49,706 bases of DNA from Gammaproteobacteria bacterium RIFCSPHIGHO2_12_FULL_45_12 (GCA_001801665.1 MGYH01000015.1:7391-57096); one strand, 5' to 3'; shown: positions 17,878 to 27,420, numbered from the stretch's first letter. Translations and numbers: made by a program. Notes: a model not told the origin generated them from the sequence alone.

Positions 17878-19767
17878 TCAAACGGACTGCTTGATGTTGG
17901 CATTAGCGAGTAAACTTTGCTTATAAAGCTCATACTCCAATAATGCCTGACTATTTTGAACTTGCTCAACAAAAGCTTCATATTGCGTTTTGTCAGCAAT
18001 GGCGCCAGGCTTGACAGCATTAATGGCCACAACGGCATAACCATTGGGCAGACGTGTCACGCCATACGTCGCCGACTTTTTAAGTGGGACAGGATCAGGA
18101 AGACGAAAGGCGATATCCAATATGGCGGTGTCAACTTTTGAAGAATAGCGCCCAATATCATTTACTTTCACCCATTTCAATTGATTGGCCGCCATGAGCT
18201 TGATGGGATCCGCCTTCCCTGAATTTAATTGAGCAAGCAATGCATTGGCAAAATCAGCCACTTTAAGGTCCGCATCGGCAACTTTCAATTTATCTTCAAT
18301 TTGTCTGGAAACATCTTTTAACGATAATAATGTTGAAGCAATATGTGATTTAACGCGCAGCACAATCACGGTCTCAGGATCGAGCTGAATCACATCACTA
18401 TTGTTTTTTAATGTCAGCACATCATGACTAAAGGCAATATCACGCACTTTTTGGAACTGCGAAATATCCTTGCCGGCTTTATATTTTGAAAAAGACTCGC
18501 TGGTGTCAATCGGCAAATTTAATGTTTTGGCGGCGAGCTGTAATGACTCAGGATGCTCATAGGTGATATCAGCCAAGAGGTTACGCATATTCGCAAACAT
18601 TTCTTCCGCATGCTGGCGGGCATAGGTTTCCTTGACCTTATCCTTAACCGCTTCAAAAGACTGGATCCGTGGCACCCTGACTTCCACTGCTTTTAAAATC
18701 ACAAACCCATCTGAGGTTTTAACAGGGCCTATCACCTGGTCTTTTCTCACCAGTTCTGCTGCCGTTTTTTGTAATTCAGCCGGAACATTATTCAGCGTCA
18801 GCCAATTTTGGCGATTTATTTTAGAGAGATGCTGATGCGCCAACGCGTCAAAATCTCCTCCTTTTTTAAGGGCAGCAACCAGCTCATCTGCCTTTGCTTG
18901 TGCTTTGGCAATCTCCAGAGACGTGGAGCCTGACTTGAACGGAATATGAATATCAGCCAATTGCCAGGCCATCGGCTGCGTGTATGAATTAATGTTTTCA
19001 TTATAAAACGCTTTCAGTGCCTCATTCAGAGGTGCCACTTTGGCATATAAATCTTTCATGGAAAGCTGAATGTACTCCACATTCACCTGCTCTGGCGTCA
19101 TGAAGCTCGCTTTATGAGCGTCATAATAGGCCTGAATTCGTTCGGGTGTAATGGCCATGGGCTTGGATAAAAAGTATTGCACGGGAATATTCACATAGTC
19201 GATATTACGCGTTTGATTGACCAGTGACATGATATAGTCCACTTCTCCTGGCAAGGCGAATGAAGTGAACAACATGCCTAGGCGCGGTTGTTCAATCAAT
19301 AAACTGGTTTTAACCAGATCAACAAAGTCACTGGGACTCATCAGGGTTGATGATAAAACCTCCTGAAATCGGTCAACTGAAAACTGCCCGTCAACCTGAA
19401 ATTCCGGCATACTTTGGAGGTAATTATCAATTTGAAGATTGGTCACGATAAAGTCTTCTTTCAGCGAGGCCTGTTTCAACACCTCCACTTCAATCAACGA
19501 CTGCAGTGCCCTTTCTTTATAAGCTAATTCATTTTTACGCGTGAGGATGGTGCCGTATTGCGCTTGTGCCTGACGACGTAATCGTTCATAAGCAACGGTT
19601 AACTGCTCTTTGGTCACCTCAACCCCATTCACCCTGGCAACCACATTTGAATGAGGATTTTGAACAAAATAACTATGAATACCCCAGAAAGCAAACGAAA
19701 AGATAATAATGGATACTATCGTACCTGCTATCCAACCTTGTGTATGCTCACGAATGGTTTGAAGCAT
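17878..19767 (-). CDS. ppiD: Periplasmic folding chaperone / peptidyl-prolyl isomerase PpiD
   Basis: PpiD is an inner-membrane-anchored periplasmic chaperone near the Sec translocon. The 629-residue protein starts MLQTIREHTQGWIAGTIVSI with one membrane segment (~residues 15-35), then a SurA-type N-terminal chaperone region (VARVNGVEVTKEQLTVAYERL), a parvulin-like domain around residues 225-365 (TPEQVNVEYIQLSMKDLY ... GFVILKAVEVRVP) and a C-terminal chaperone region. The order lon-hupB-ppiD matches E. coli; here two tRNA genes lie between hupB and ppiD. Confidence 0.92.
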   Translation of the reverse strand: MLQTIREHTQGWIAGTIVSIIIFSFAFWGIHSYFVQNPHSNVVARVNGVEVTKEQLTVAYERLRRQAQAQYGTILTRKNELAYKERALQSLIEVEVLKQASLKEDFIVTNLQIDNYLQSMPEFQVDGQFSVDRFQEVLSSTLMSPSDFVDLVKTSLLIEQPRLGMLFTSFALPGEVDYIMSLVNQTRNIDYVNIPVQYFLSKPMAITPERIQAYYDAHKASFMTPEQVNVEYIQLSMKDLYAKVAPLNEALKAFYNENINSYTQPMAWQLADIHIPFKSGSTSLEIAKAQAKADELVAALKKGGDFDALAHQHLSKINRQNWLTLNNVPAELQKTAAELVRKDQVIGPVKTSDGFVILKAVEVRVPRIQSFEAVKDKVKETYARQHAEEMFANMRNLLADITYEHPESLQLAAKTLNLPIDTSESFSKYKAGKDISQFQKVRDIAFSHDVLTLKNNSDVIQLDPETVIVLRVKSHIASTLLSLKDVSRQIEDKLKVADADLKVADFANALLAQLNSGKADPIKLMAANQLKWVKVNDIGRYSSKVDTAILDIAFRLPDPVPLKKSATYGVTRLPNGYAVVAINAVKPGAIADKTQYEAFVEQVQNSQALLEYELYKQSLLANANIKQSV

Positions 19768-19788
19768 GATCTGTGCTCTCTAAATGAT

Positions 19789-19862
19789 CGGAGTGGACGG
19801 GACTCGAACCCGCGACCCCCGGCGTGACAGGCCGGTATTCTAACCAACTGAACTACCACTCC
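19789..19862 (-). tRNA. tRNA-Asp (GTC)
   Basis: The minus strand folds as a cloverleaf with acceptor stem GGAGTGG/CCACTCC, D-arm with AGTTGGTTAGA, anticodon loop CTGTCAC (anticodon GTC) and T-arm GCGGG-TTCGAGT-CCCGT (last pair G-T). The discriminator base is G. The 3' CCA is not encoded (CGATC follows). Confidence 0.95.
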
Positions 19863-19905
19863 AAAAACTCAATTTTTAACATCACCACACGCTTACATTA
19901 ACACT

Positions 19906-19978
19906 TGGGTGCTGAGGGGTTCGAACCCCCGACCTACGCCTTGTAAGGGCGCCGCTCTACCAACTGAGCTAAGCACCC
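19906..19978 (-). tRNA. tRNA-Val (TAC)
   Basis: Cloverleaf on the minus strand with acceptor GGGTGCT/AGCACCC, D-arm AGCTCAGTTGGTAGAGC, anticodon TAC in the loop CTTACAA, T-loop TTCGAAC within GGGGG/CCCCT, discriminator A. No encoded CCA. It sits 43 bases upstream of tRNA-Asp and 20 bases downstream of hupB, so it may be processed from the hupB transcript. Confidence 0.95.
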
Positions 19979-19998
19979 AGCGATGATGTAAATTCCGT

Positions 19999-20286
19999 TT
20001 AGCTTAGTGCTTCCTCTTTTACAGCTTCTTTCAAAGCTTTACCAGCTTTAAATCCAACCACCTTGGCAGCGTTAATTCTAATCTTTTCACCTGTGGAAGG
20101 GTTTCTACCTTCACGAGCGGCGCGAACTTTCACCGTAAAGGTGCCAAAGTTAACAATCACTACGGGATCACTCTTTTGCAAGGAGGTCGTGATACCTTCA
20201 AGCAGTGCATCAAACGCACGGCTTGCACTTGCTTTGGTTAATTCAGCTTTGTCTGCAATAAGGTCAATAAGCTCTGTTCTATTCAT
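19999..20286 (-). CDS. hupB: DNA-binding protein HU (beta-type)
   Basis: HU is a dimeric nucleoid protein that bends DNA. The 95-residue product starts MNRTELIDLIADKAELTKAS, has the DNA-binding arm signature GFGTF-like VNFGTFTVKVRAAREGRNPS with the intercalating-arm Pro (RNPSTG), and ends VGFKAGKALKEAVK. It lies downstream of lon, as hupB does in enterobacteria. A ~109-base gap to lon leaves room for its own promoter. Confidence 0.96.
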   Translation of the reverse strand: MNRTELIDLIADKAELTKASASRAFDALLEGITTSLQKSDPVVIVNFGTFTVKVRAAREGRNPSTGEKIRINAAKVVGFKAGKALKEAVKEEALS

Positions 20287-20395
20287 GTATTTTATTCTCT
20301 CTATCCATGGTTAAAAAAATCTTCTTGCCTCATCCGCCAAGTCAGCCGAAGGAAGCATGCTTTATACCAATAGCATCAAACAGATGTCAAGCAAG

Positions 20396-22837
20396 TTAAT
20401 GCGCTCTGTCTCTATTAGATTTTCTGGTTCTTTCTTTCTTGGAGACACCACCGACAATCGCCGTTTTTAGCTTCTTGCTTTTGCGGCTTTTTCGAGGCAG
20501 ATGAGCAGCGTATCCGTTCAATGCCGCATTTAAAACTTCATCCACCCAACGCACCGGTATAATGTTTAAATCCAGCTTTATGTTATCAGGAATCTCCTTC
20601 AAATCCTTCACATTTTCAATCGGAATGATAACATTTTTGATCCCACTACGATGCGCGGCTAAAAGTTTCTCTTTTAAACCGCCAATGGGCAATACTTCTC
20701 CGCGCAGTGTGATTTCACCTGTCATGGCAAAATCAGCCCTGACAGGAATATGCGTAATGACTGACACTAATGCCGTACACATACTAATGCCCGCGCTCGG
20801 CCCATCTTTTGGAGTGGCACCTTCTGGCACATGAATGTGGATGTCATGTTTTTCAAAAAAGTTTTTAGCAAGGCCAAGCAAATCACTTCGGGCACGCACC
20901 ACCGACATGGCCGCCTGAATGGACTCCTGCATCACTTCACCCAGTTGACCGGTGTAAATGGCTTTGCCTTTGCCTGGGAGAATAATGGCTTCAATACTCA
21001 GTAATTCACCGCCAACCTCAGTCCATGCCAGCCCTTTCACTTGACCAATCTGGTCTTGCTGATCGACCAGATCATAGCGATAACGTCTGACACCCAAATA
21101 TTGCTCGATATCATCCGATTCAATGCGCGCCTTATCCGCCTTGGTTTTCAATAAAATGGCTTTGACCACTTTACGACACAACTTGGAAACTTCGCGCTCC
21201 AGATTTCTGACACCTGCCTCACGCGTGTAGTAACGAATAATATCGCGCACCGCTTCGGCTGAAAAATCAATTTCATTGGCTTTCAAACCCGATGCCGCCA
21301 CTTGTTTCGGAATTAAATGTCGCAACGCAATATGCACTTTTTCATCCTCGGTGTACCCTGGAATACGAATAACTTCCATGCGATCACGCAAGGCTGGCGG
21401 AATTTCCAGTGAGTTGGCCGTTGCGACAAACATCACTTTTGACAAGTCATAATCAACTTCAAGGTAATGATCATTGAATGAAAAATTTTGCTCAGGGTCT
21501 AACACTTCAAGCAATGCAGACGCCGGGTCTCCCCGAAAATCCATCGACATTTTGTCAATCTCATCCAGCAAAAACAAGGGATTGTTAGCTTCTGCTTTTG
21601 AAAGTTTCTGTGCAATTTTTCCGGGCATCGCACCAATGTAGGTGCGTCGGTGACCCCGAATTTCAGCTTCATCTCTCACGCCGCCCAACGACATGCGCAC
21701 AAATTTCCGGCCGGTTGCATGTGCAATTGACAGGCCCAAGGACGTTTTACCAACCCCAGGCGGTCCAACCAAACATAAAATGGGGCCTTTTAATTTGTTA
21801 ACACGTTTCTGAACGGCCAGATATTCAATAATGCGTTCTTTCACTTCCTTTAAACCATAATGCTCTTCATCCAGAATTTTCTGCGCTTCAACCAGACTGA
21901 CGTTCGCGTTTGTTCGCTTGCTCCAGGGCAATGCTAACATGACATCAAGATAGTTTCGTGACACAGTCGATTCTGCTGACTGCATCGGCATCGCTTTAAG
22001 CTTCGCCAGTTCCGCCCCGCATTTTTCTTTTGCTTCCGGTGTCATGCCAGCCTTTTCAATTTTCTTTGCTAGCAACTCAAACTCATTTGGAACGTTCTCA
22101 ATCTCATTTAATTCTTTCTGAATTGCCTTGATTTGTTCATTCAAATAATACTCGCGCTGTGTGCGTTCCATTTGACGCTTGACACGACCGCGAATTTTCT
22201 TCTCCACTTGCAACAAATCAATTTCATTCTCAAGCAAGCCCATCAATTTTTCCAGACGTTTTGGCAAATGACGCATTTCCAGTAAATGCTGCTTATCTTC
22301 CTGCTTGATATTCAGGTGTGCCGCAACGGTATCCCCCAGCCGCGCGCCATCTTCAATGGCTAAAATGGAAGCCATGATTTCAGCCGGAATTTTTCGATTT
22401 AATTTGACGTATTGCTCAAATTGGGACTTCAGGGAACGAATAAAGATTTCGATTTCCCTCTCTTTGGTTTTTTCGTCTTCCCATAACTCAATGTCTGCTA
22501 GGAAATAAGCGTCTTTTTCCAGAAATTTGATAATTTTGCCGCGCTTGACACCTTCCACCAGCACTTTCACCGTGCCATCTGGCAGTTTTAATAATTGTAA
22601 AATGGTGGCTAACGTGCCCACCTTATAAATTGTTTTTTCATTTGGCTGATCATCCATCGCATCCATTTGCGTTGCTAGCAAAATTTGCTTGTCTGCAGCC
22701 ATCGCCACTTCGAGCGCCTTGATGGAACGATCTCGTCCCACAAATAATGGCACGACCATAAAGGGGTAAACCACCACATCACGCAAAGGCAAGACGGGGA
22801 CACTTAACAAATTGGTATCAGTAGAGACGGCTACCAT
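20396..22837 (-). CDS. lon: ATP-dependent Lon protease
   Basis: Lon degrades misfolded and short-lived regulatory proteins. The 813-residue protein has the N-terminal LonN substrate domain (SVPVLPLRDVVVYPFMVVPL), a long coiled coil (~residues 190-260), the AAA+ module with Walker A GPPGVGKTS and Walker B PLFLLDEIDK, and the C-terminal protease domain with catalytic Ser in TPKDGPSAGI and catalytic Lys in IGGLKEKLLAA. The C-terminal tail is very basic (HLPRKSRKSKKLK ... TRKSNRDRAH). It is downstream of clpX, with a 38-bp perfect palindrome between them. Confidence 0.97.
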   Translation of the reverse strand: MVAVSTDTNLLSVPVLPLRDVVVYPFMVVPLFVGRDRSIKALEVAMAADKQILLATQMDAMDDQPNEKTIYKVGTLATILQLLKLPDGTVKVLVEGVKRGKIIKFLEKDAYFLADIELWEDEKTKEREIEIFIRSLKSQFEQYVKLNRKIPAEIMASILAIEDGARLGDTVAAHLNIKQEDKQHLLEMRHLPKRLEKLMGLLENEIDLLQVEKKIRGRVKRQMERTQREYYLNEQIKAIQKELNEIENVPNEFELLAKKIEKAGMTPEAKEKCGAELAKLKAMPMQSAESTVSRNYLDVMLALPWSKRTNANVSLVEAQKILDEEHYGLKEVKERIIEYLAVQKRVNKLKGPILCLVGPPGVGKTSLGLSIAHATGRKFVRMSLGGVRDEAEIRGHRRTYIGAMPGKIAQKLSKAEANNPLFLLDEIDKMSMDFRGDPASALLEVLDPEQNFSFNDHYLEVDYDLSKVMFVATANSLEIPPALRDRMEVIRIPGYTEDEKVHIALRHLIPKQVAASGLKANEIDFSAEAVRDIIRYYTREAGVRNLEREVSKLCRKVVKAILLKTKADKARIESDDIEQYLGVRRYRYDLVDQQDQIGQVKGLAWTEVGGELLSIEAIILPGKGKAIYTGQLGEVMQESIQAAMSVVRARSDLLGLAKNFFEKHDIHIHVPEGATPKDGPSAGISMCTALVSVITHIPVRADFAMTGEITLRGEVLPIGGLKEKLLAAHRSGIKNVIIPIENVKDLKEIPDNIKLDLNIIPVRWVDEVLNAALNGYAAHLPRKSRKSKKLKTAIVGGVSKKERTRKSNRDRAH

Positions 22838-22872
22838 CTAATGGACCCTCTTATCTATAGTTAGCTCGCATA

Positions 22873-22910
22873 CTATGCTCTTAAGAGTGAATTCACTCTT
22901 AAGAGCATAG
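22873..22910. repeat. 38-bp perfect palindrome between clpX and lon
   Basis: Every base from 22873 to 22910 pairs around the centre GAATTC; each arm is 19 bases and begins CTATGCTCTTAAGAG. As RNA it would form an unbroken 19-bp hairpin with no loop-forming interruption other than the turn itself. It is not followed by a T-run on either strand, so it is not a standard terminator. It may be an RNase processing site, a regulator operator or the core of a lost repeat. Confidence 0.9.
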
Positions 22911-22934
22911 CGTTTAAAAACGATTTGACCTTTT

Positions 22935-24221
22935 CTACTCTGCCGCTGATTGCCGAGGCTCAGGTGACTCGTAAATAATGATGGGCTTGGTGTCACCGCG
23001 AATAACCGCTTCATCCACAATCACTTTGGAGACATGATTCAAGGTGGGCAACTCATACATGATATCCAGCAGCGCTTTTTCCAAAATGGAACGCAATCCA
23101 CGTGCGCCGGTTTTCTTTTCAACACAACTTCTCGCAATGGATAACAAGGCATCATCACGAAACTCCAACCCAACCCCTTCCATGTCAAAGAGTCTCCCAT
23201 ATTGCTTGATCAAGGCATTTTTGGGTTCCGTCAAAATCTTGACTAGCGCATCCTTGTCAAGCTCCTCAAGCGTTGCGACCACCGGCAAGCGCCCAATGAG
23301 CTCAGGAATCAGACCAAATTTAATCAAATCGGATGGCTCCACTTCACACAACACCTGGCCAATCGATTTTGTATCTTCTTTACCGTGAATTTCGGCTGAA
23401 AAACCAATGCCGGATTTTTCAGATCGATCACGAATCACCTTTTCAAGGCCAGCAAACGCACCACCGCAGATAAACAGGATATTGCTGGTATCAACTTGAA
23501 TAAACTCTTGCTGAGGATGCTTTCTGCCGCCTTGAGGCGGCACAGACGCTTTGGTGCCTTCAATCAGCTTCAATAGCGCTTGCTGTACGCCCTCACCAGA
23601 CACATCGCGTGTGATAGAAGGATTCTCAGACTTGCGTGAAATCTTATCAATTTCATCAATATAAACAATACCCATTTGCGCTTTTGAAACATCATAGTCA
23701 CAGCGCTGCAGCAACTTTTGAATAATACTTTCCACGTCTTCGCCCACATACCCCGCTTCGGTCAAAGTGGTCGCATCCGCAATGACAAAAGGGACATTTA
23801 ATAATCTGGCGAGTGTCTCCGCCAACAGCGTTTTCCCACTGCCCGTTGGCCCAATTAACAAAATATTACTTTTATTCAATTCAACTTCATTTTTTTCCGT
23901 GTGCGCTCTTAAGCGTTTATAGTGATTATAAACGGCTACGGAAAGCACCTTCTTGGCCTGTACCTGACCAATCACATACTCATCCAGCGTTTGGCGGATT
24001 TCAGTCGGCGCGGGCAGTTTGGGTAAGAGGTCAGTTGCCTCAGGCACCACGGTATCACGAGTTTCTTCATTGATGATGTCATTACACAATAAAACGCACT
24101 CATCACACACATAAACCGACGGCCCAGCAATCAATTTCCGGACTTCATGCTGACTTTTACCACAAAATGAGCAGTGAAATACCTTATCGTTTCCACCATT
24201 ACCTCGCTGGTCGTTACTCAT
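22935..24221 (-). CDS. clpX: ATP-dependent Clp protease unfoldase ClpX
   Basis: ClpX recognises and unfolds substrates and feeds them to ClpP. The 428-residue protein has the N-terminal zinc domain (Cys17, Cys20, Cys39, Cys42 in CSFC and CDEC), Walker A LIGPTGSGKTLLAE, Walker B GIVYIDEIDKISRK, pore loop GYVGEDVES, the ClpP-binding IGF loop (KSGIGFSAEI) and sensor-2 GARGLRSILEKALLD. GAGG lies about 10 bases upstream of the ATG. A 150-bp MITE separates it from clpP. Confidence 0.97.
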   Translation of the reverse strand: MSNDQRGNGGNDKVFHCSFCGKSQHEVRKLIAGPSVYVCDECVLLCNDIINEETRDTVVPEATDLLPKLPAPTEIRQTLDEYVIGQVQAKKVLSVAVYNHYKRLRAHTEKNEVELNKSNILLIGPTGSGKTLLAETLARLLNVPFVIADATTLTEAGYVGEDVESIIQKLLQRCDYDVSKAQMGIVYIDEIDKISRKSENPSITRDVSGEGVQQALLKLIEGTKASVPPQGGRKHPQQEFIQVDTSNILFICGGAFAGLEKVIRDRSEKSGIGFSAEIHGKEDTKSIGQVLCEVEPSDLIKFGLIPELIGRLPVVATLEELDKDALVKILTEPKNALIKQYGRLFDMEGVGLEFRDDALLSIARSCVEKKTGARGLRSILEKALLDIMYELPTLNHVSKVIVDEAVIRGDTKPIIIYESPEPRQSAAE

Positions 24222-24289
24222 AAGACAATGCCTCTTTCAATTATAAGTCTTTAAGATAAGGTCATTTTTCAACATTTCAACCATCAACC

Positions 24290-24439
24290 GGCTTTGTTGC
24301 ATAAATCCAAACTGGGTAGGGTGGATTAGGCGTTTTTTGCCGTAATCCACCAAATTGGTGGATTACGACGCAAAAAGCGCGTCTAATCCACCCTACATTG
24401 ACATCAAAATGTGTAACATTTAATTTATGCAACAACGCC
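24290..24439. mobile_element. 150-bp MITE with IS-like ends, carrying an R2 palindrome
   Basis: The left end GGCTTTGTTGCATAAAT (24290-24306) and the inverted right end (24423-24439, reading GGCGTTGTTGCATAAAT on the minus strand) differ at one base. They are flanked by a perfect 9-bp direct duplication CCATCAACC (24281-24289 and 24440-24448). Such ends resemble those of several transposase-coding insertion sequences, but no coding capacity is left. The interior (24316-24395) is an R2 inverted repeat, GTAGGGTGGATTAGGCG pairing with its complement around a centre near 24355. It sits between clpP and clpX, inside their presumed transcript. Confidence 0.9.
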
Positions 24440-24455
24440 CCATCAACCTATACCA

Positions 24456-25085
24456 TCAAGTGTCTTTTTTGAGATTGCGATGAGACAAAATTTTATCAAT
24501 AAGGCCATACTTCTGGGCTTTTTCCGAGGACATGAAATTATCCCTGTCCGTATCCTTTGCAATGATTTCTTCACTCTGCCCGGTATGATGCGCTAAAATT
24601 TTGTTCAATTGCGCGCGAATCTTCAGCGTTTCCTCTGCATGTATCGCGATATCAGATGCCTGACCCTGAACGCCGCCCAACGGTTGGTGAATCATGACAC
24701 GGGCATTGGCTAAACAGTAACGCTTGTTAGCCGCGCCACCTGCCAGCAATAAGGCACCCATACTAGCTGCCTGGCCAATACACATCGTGCTGACATCTGG
24801 CTTAACAAACTGCATTGTATCGTAAATGGCCAACCCAGCGGTGACAACACCGCCTGGCGAGTTAATGTAGATGGAAATATCTTTATCAGGATTTTCGGAT
24901 TCAAGAAACAATAACTGGGCAACCACGAGATTGGCCACAACATCGTCAATGGGACCGCCCAAAAAGATCACCCTGTCCTTTAAAAGACGGGAAAAAATAT
25001 CAAATGCCCGCTCGCCTCTTGCTGTTTGCTCAACGACCATTGGCACTAAATTTGCACTAGCAGGTCTACTCATTATTCCGCCCAT
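24456..25085 (-). CDS. clpP: ATP-dependent Clp protease proteolytic subunit ClpP
   Basis: ClpP forms the tetradecameric serine peptidase chamber used by ClpX. With the ATG at 25085 (AGGA 7 bases upstream) it has 209 residues; a longer ORF starts 9 codons earlier but lacks a ribosome binding site. Catalytic triad: Ser108 in GQAASMGA, His133 in MIHQPLGG and Asp182 in DTDRDNF, with the same spacing as E. coli. It lies between tig and clpX in the conserved order. Confidence 0.97.
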   Translation of the reverse strand: MGGIMSRPASANLVPMVVEQTARGERAFDIFSRLLKDRVIFLGGPIDDVVANLVVAQLLFLESENPDKDISIYINSPGGVVTAGLAIYDTMQFVKPDVSTMCIGQAASMGALLLAGGAANKRYCLANARVMIHQPLGGVQGQASDIAIHAEETLKIRAQLNKILAHHTGQSEEIIAKDTDRDNFMSSEKAQKYGLIDKILSHRNLKKDT

Positions 25086-25279
25086 CTGATTTCCTTTCTT
25101 TAATATTACCATTATTTACGAATGAATAGTCATCGGTGACACTTTTCCAGTGCCAAGCGATAGTTGAGACTGACAGACAAAACACAGCGCAAAGGACACA
25201 ACTGAACCCACCTTCCGCCTAGGCAGAAGCGAAACCTCGCGGCTTGCAGGGAATCATCTCATCGGTTTTGTGGCAAACA

Positions 25280-26578
25280 CTAAGCCTGAATGCCCTTTAA
25301 TTCCGCGTAGGACATGGTTTTTTCAGTCGTCTGAATGCCATCCAGCAATCTGTCCAGCACTTGATCCTCCATCACCTGCGCCTCAATGCCAGCACGACGC
25401 TCCTTCTCTGACAACCAGACAATGACTTCCGGTGGATGTTCATAAGAAGCCGCAATTTCCTGAATGCGCTTCGTGACACGGTCGGGATCCACCTTAATGT
25501 CCGCCTGCTTTGCATACTCCGTCATCAGCAATCCGAGTGTCACGCGTTTTTTGGCCGCCTCACGAAAAGTGGTCATTTCCTGCTCGGAATGTCCTTGATG
25601 ATCATGGCCACGATGCTCTGCATAGATTTCATCATGGATATGGTTAGCTTCGCGCGCAACCAGCGACTTTGGCACTTCAAGCGGGTTATTTTCCAACATC
25701 TCCCTGAAGACTTGCGCTTTCAGCTTCTCTTTCACCAACCGATCGCGCTCAAGCTCAAGAGAAGCTTTAATTTGCTCTTTCAAATCATCCACTTTACCGC
25801 TTTTAATGCCTAATTTTTTAACAAAAGCGTCGTCCACCTCTGGCGTATCCGCTTCCAGGACTTGTTTTACCTCGACTGCAAATTCAACGGGTTTGCCCGC
25901 ACTTTCTGCCCGCTCAAAATCCGCTGGAAAGGTTAATTTCAGTGTTTTCTCATCCCCAACCTTCACCCCAAGCAAACCCTCTTCAAAGTGAGGCAACATC
26001 GTCTGACTGCCTAACTCAAGCGGAAAATTCTGTGTTTTACTTTCAGTGTCAGGCTTGCCTTCATAATCGGCAGAAAAATTGATCACAAGACGGTCTTTCC
26101 ATTGTGCGGGACGATCAACAAGCGTCCATTTCGTGTATTGTTTCTGCAACTGCTCGACCACACGGCCCACATCCTCTTCTGTCACTTCAACCGCTAATTT
26201 TTCAATACCTGTCAGGCTGACGTTTACTTTTTCAATGTCAGGCAAGACTTCAAATTCGGCAGTAAACTCAAGCGGCTGGTTGGGGATCAAGGGCTTGGGC
26301 TCAATCTGAGGGGTGCTGACGGGATGCAGTTTTTTTTCTTCCATCGCCTCAAGCAGTGTACGGCCCATGACTTCACTCAAGGCTTCCCTGCGCGCATCTT
26401 CACCATAACGCTGTTCGATGGTAGCCTTAGGCACCTTCCCTGGACGATACCCCTTAATAGCCACTTTTTTGGCAAGATGACCAATTTTCTGTTCATACAA
26501 GGTTTCCACCTGATTGACAGGCACCACAATGGTTAAGCGACGCTCCACCTTACTAACATTTTCTACAGTTATTTGCAT
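25280..26578 (-). CDS. tig: Trigger factor
   Basis: Trigger factor is the ribosome-bound chaperone and prolyl isomerase that meets nascent chains. Starting at the ATG at 26578 (MQITVENVSKVERRL, AGGA 8 bases upstream) it is 432 residues, equal to E. coli. Domains: N-terminal ribosome-binding domain with signature GYRPGKVPKATIEQRYGE (GFRxGKxP type), FKBP-like PPIase domain ~residues 150-245 (DRLVINFSADYEGK ... AVEVKQVLE), and the C-terminal chaperone arms. It contains an unusual His-rich stretch HRGHDHQGHSEQ in the C-terminal domain. The longer ORF upstream of 26578 is probably not translated. Confidence 0.96.
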   Translation of the reverse strand: MQITVENVSKVERRLTIVVPVNQVETLYEQKIGHLAKKVAIKGYRPGKVPKATIEQRYGEDARREALSEVMGRTLLEAMEEKKLHPVSTPQIEPKPLIPNQPLEFTAEFEVLPDIEKVNVSLTGIEKLAVEVTEEDVGRVVEQLQKQYTKWTLVDRPAQWKDRLVINFSADYEGKPDTESKTQNFPLELGSQTMLPHFEEGLLGVKVGDEKTLKLTFPADFERAESAGKPVEFAVEVKQVLEADTPEVDDAFVKKLGIKSGKVDDLKEQIKASLELERDRLVKEKLKAQVFREMLENNPLEVPKSLVAREANHIHDEIYAEHRGHDHQGHSEQEMTTFREAAKKRVTLGLLMTEYAKQADIKVDPDRVTKRIQEIAASYEHPPEVIVWLSEKERRAGIEAQVMEDQVLDRLLDGIQTTEKTMSYAELKGIQA

Positions 26579-26624
26579 ATTTATAATCCTGACGAAATTG
26601 AGACTAATCATCGCTCGTTCATTT

Positions 26625-26706
<82 letters not shown>

Positions 26707-26922
26707 TTGTTTGAGCTTATCAAAAACTGTCATTTTTACTGGAGTTTAGCCGGATAATCAAGTCAATTATGCGTTTCCGACCTGCCGCACCTTTACCTGA
26801 ACCAAAAAGAGAGATTTCATCCAACCAAGCTAAAACAATATTGATTGTAAAAATGATTATCACACTGACTAGCCGCCTGAGCCAGTCAAAGCACCAAGCT
26901 CAGGCACGGCTATAGGCTGCGA

Positions 26923-27420
26923 CTACTTTTTAATGGCTAATAATTCAACTTTGAAAACCAGTGTTTGATCTGGGCCGATAGCAGGCGGCGCACCGCGCTC
27001 GCCATAAGCAAGATTAGCAGGAATAAATAATTCCCAGACAGAACCAACTGGCATCAACTGCAGTGCTTCCACCCAGCCAGAGATGACCCCGTTGACTGGA
27101 AAACTGGCTGGTTCACCACGCTTGTAGGAGCTGTCAAACTCAGTGCCATCAATTAACGTACCCTCATAATTGACCGTCACCGTATCGCTTGCCTTTGGCT
27201 TCTCACCCTGCCCTTGCCGAATAACCTTATATTGCAAACCACTCGGCAACGTGACCACACCTTCCTTCTTTTTATTCATCTCCAAAAAATCTTGGCTACT
27301 CATGACACTATTCTCTCCCATGGTTTGCGCTGGATTGACTGTATTCAAAGCGGGGTCCGCCGCATAGACATTGACGGCCAAAAGACTTAACCCCATCAGG
27401 GCACTCGCTGCTAGCTTCAT
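26923..27420 (-). CDS. Exported FKBP-type peptidyl-prolyl isomerase (short Mip/FkpA-like)
   Basis: The 165-residue protein has a signal peptide (MKLAASALMGLSLLAVNVYA, cut before AD) and one FKBP domain from ~residue 55: LPSGLQYKVIRQGQGEKP, VTVNYEGTLIDGTEFDSSY, VISGWVEALQLMPVGS, LAYGERGAPPAIGPDQTLVF. The Tyr, Phe, Asp and Trp that line the FK506 pocket are present. It lacks the long N-terminal dimerisation helix of Legionella Mip or E. coli FkpA (~230 residues or more), so it is a short, probably monomeric periplasmic relative. AAGGAGATAAC precedes the ATG. It is monocistronic. Confidence 0.9.
   Translation of the reverse strand: MKLAASALMGLSLLAVNVYAADPALNTVNPAQTMGENSVMSSQDFLEMNKKKEGVVTLPSGLQYKVIRQGQGEKPKASDTVTVNYEGTLIDGTEFDSSYKRGEPASFPVNGVISGWVEALQLMPVGSVWELFIPANLAYGERGAPPAIGPDQTLVFKVELLAIKK

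Noticed and set aside
26923..27420. Virulence-type Mip
   Set aside because: It has the FKBP domain and signal peptide but lacks the long N-terminal dimerisation helix that defines Mip, so only a short FKBP-type isomerase can be claimed.
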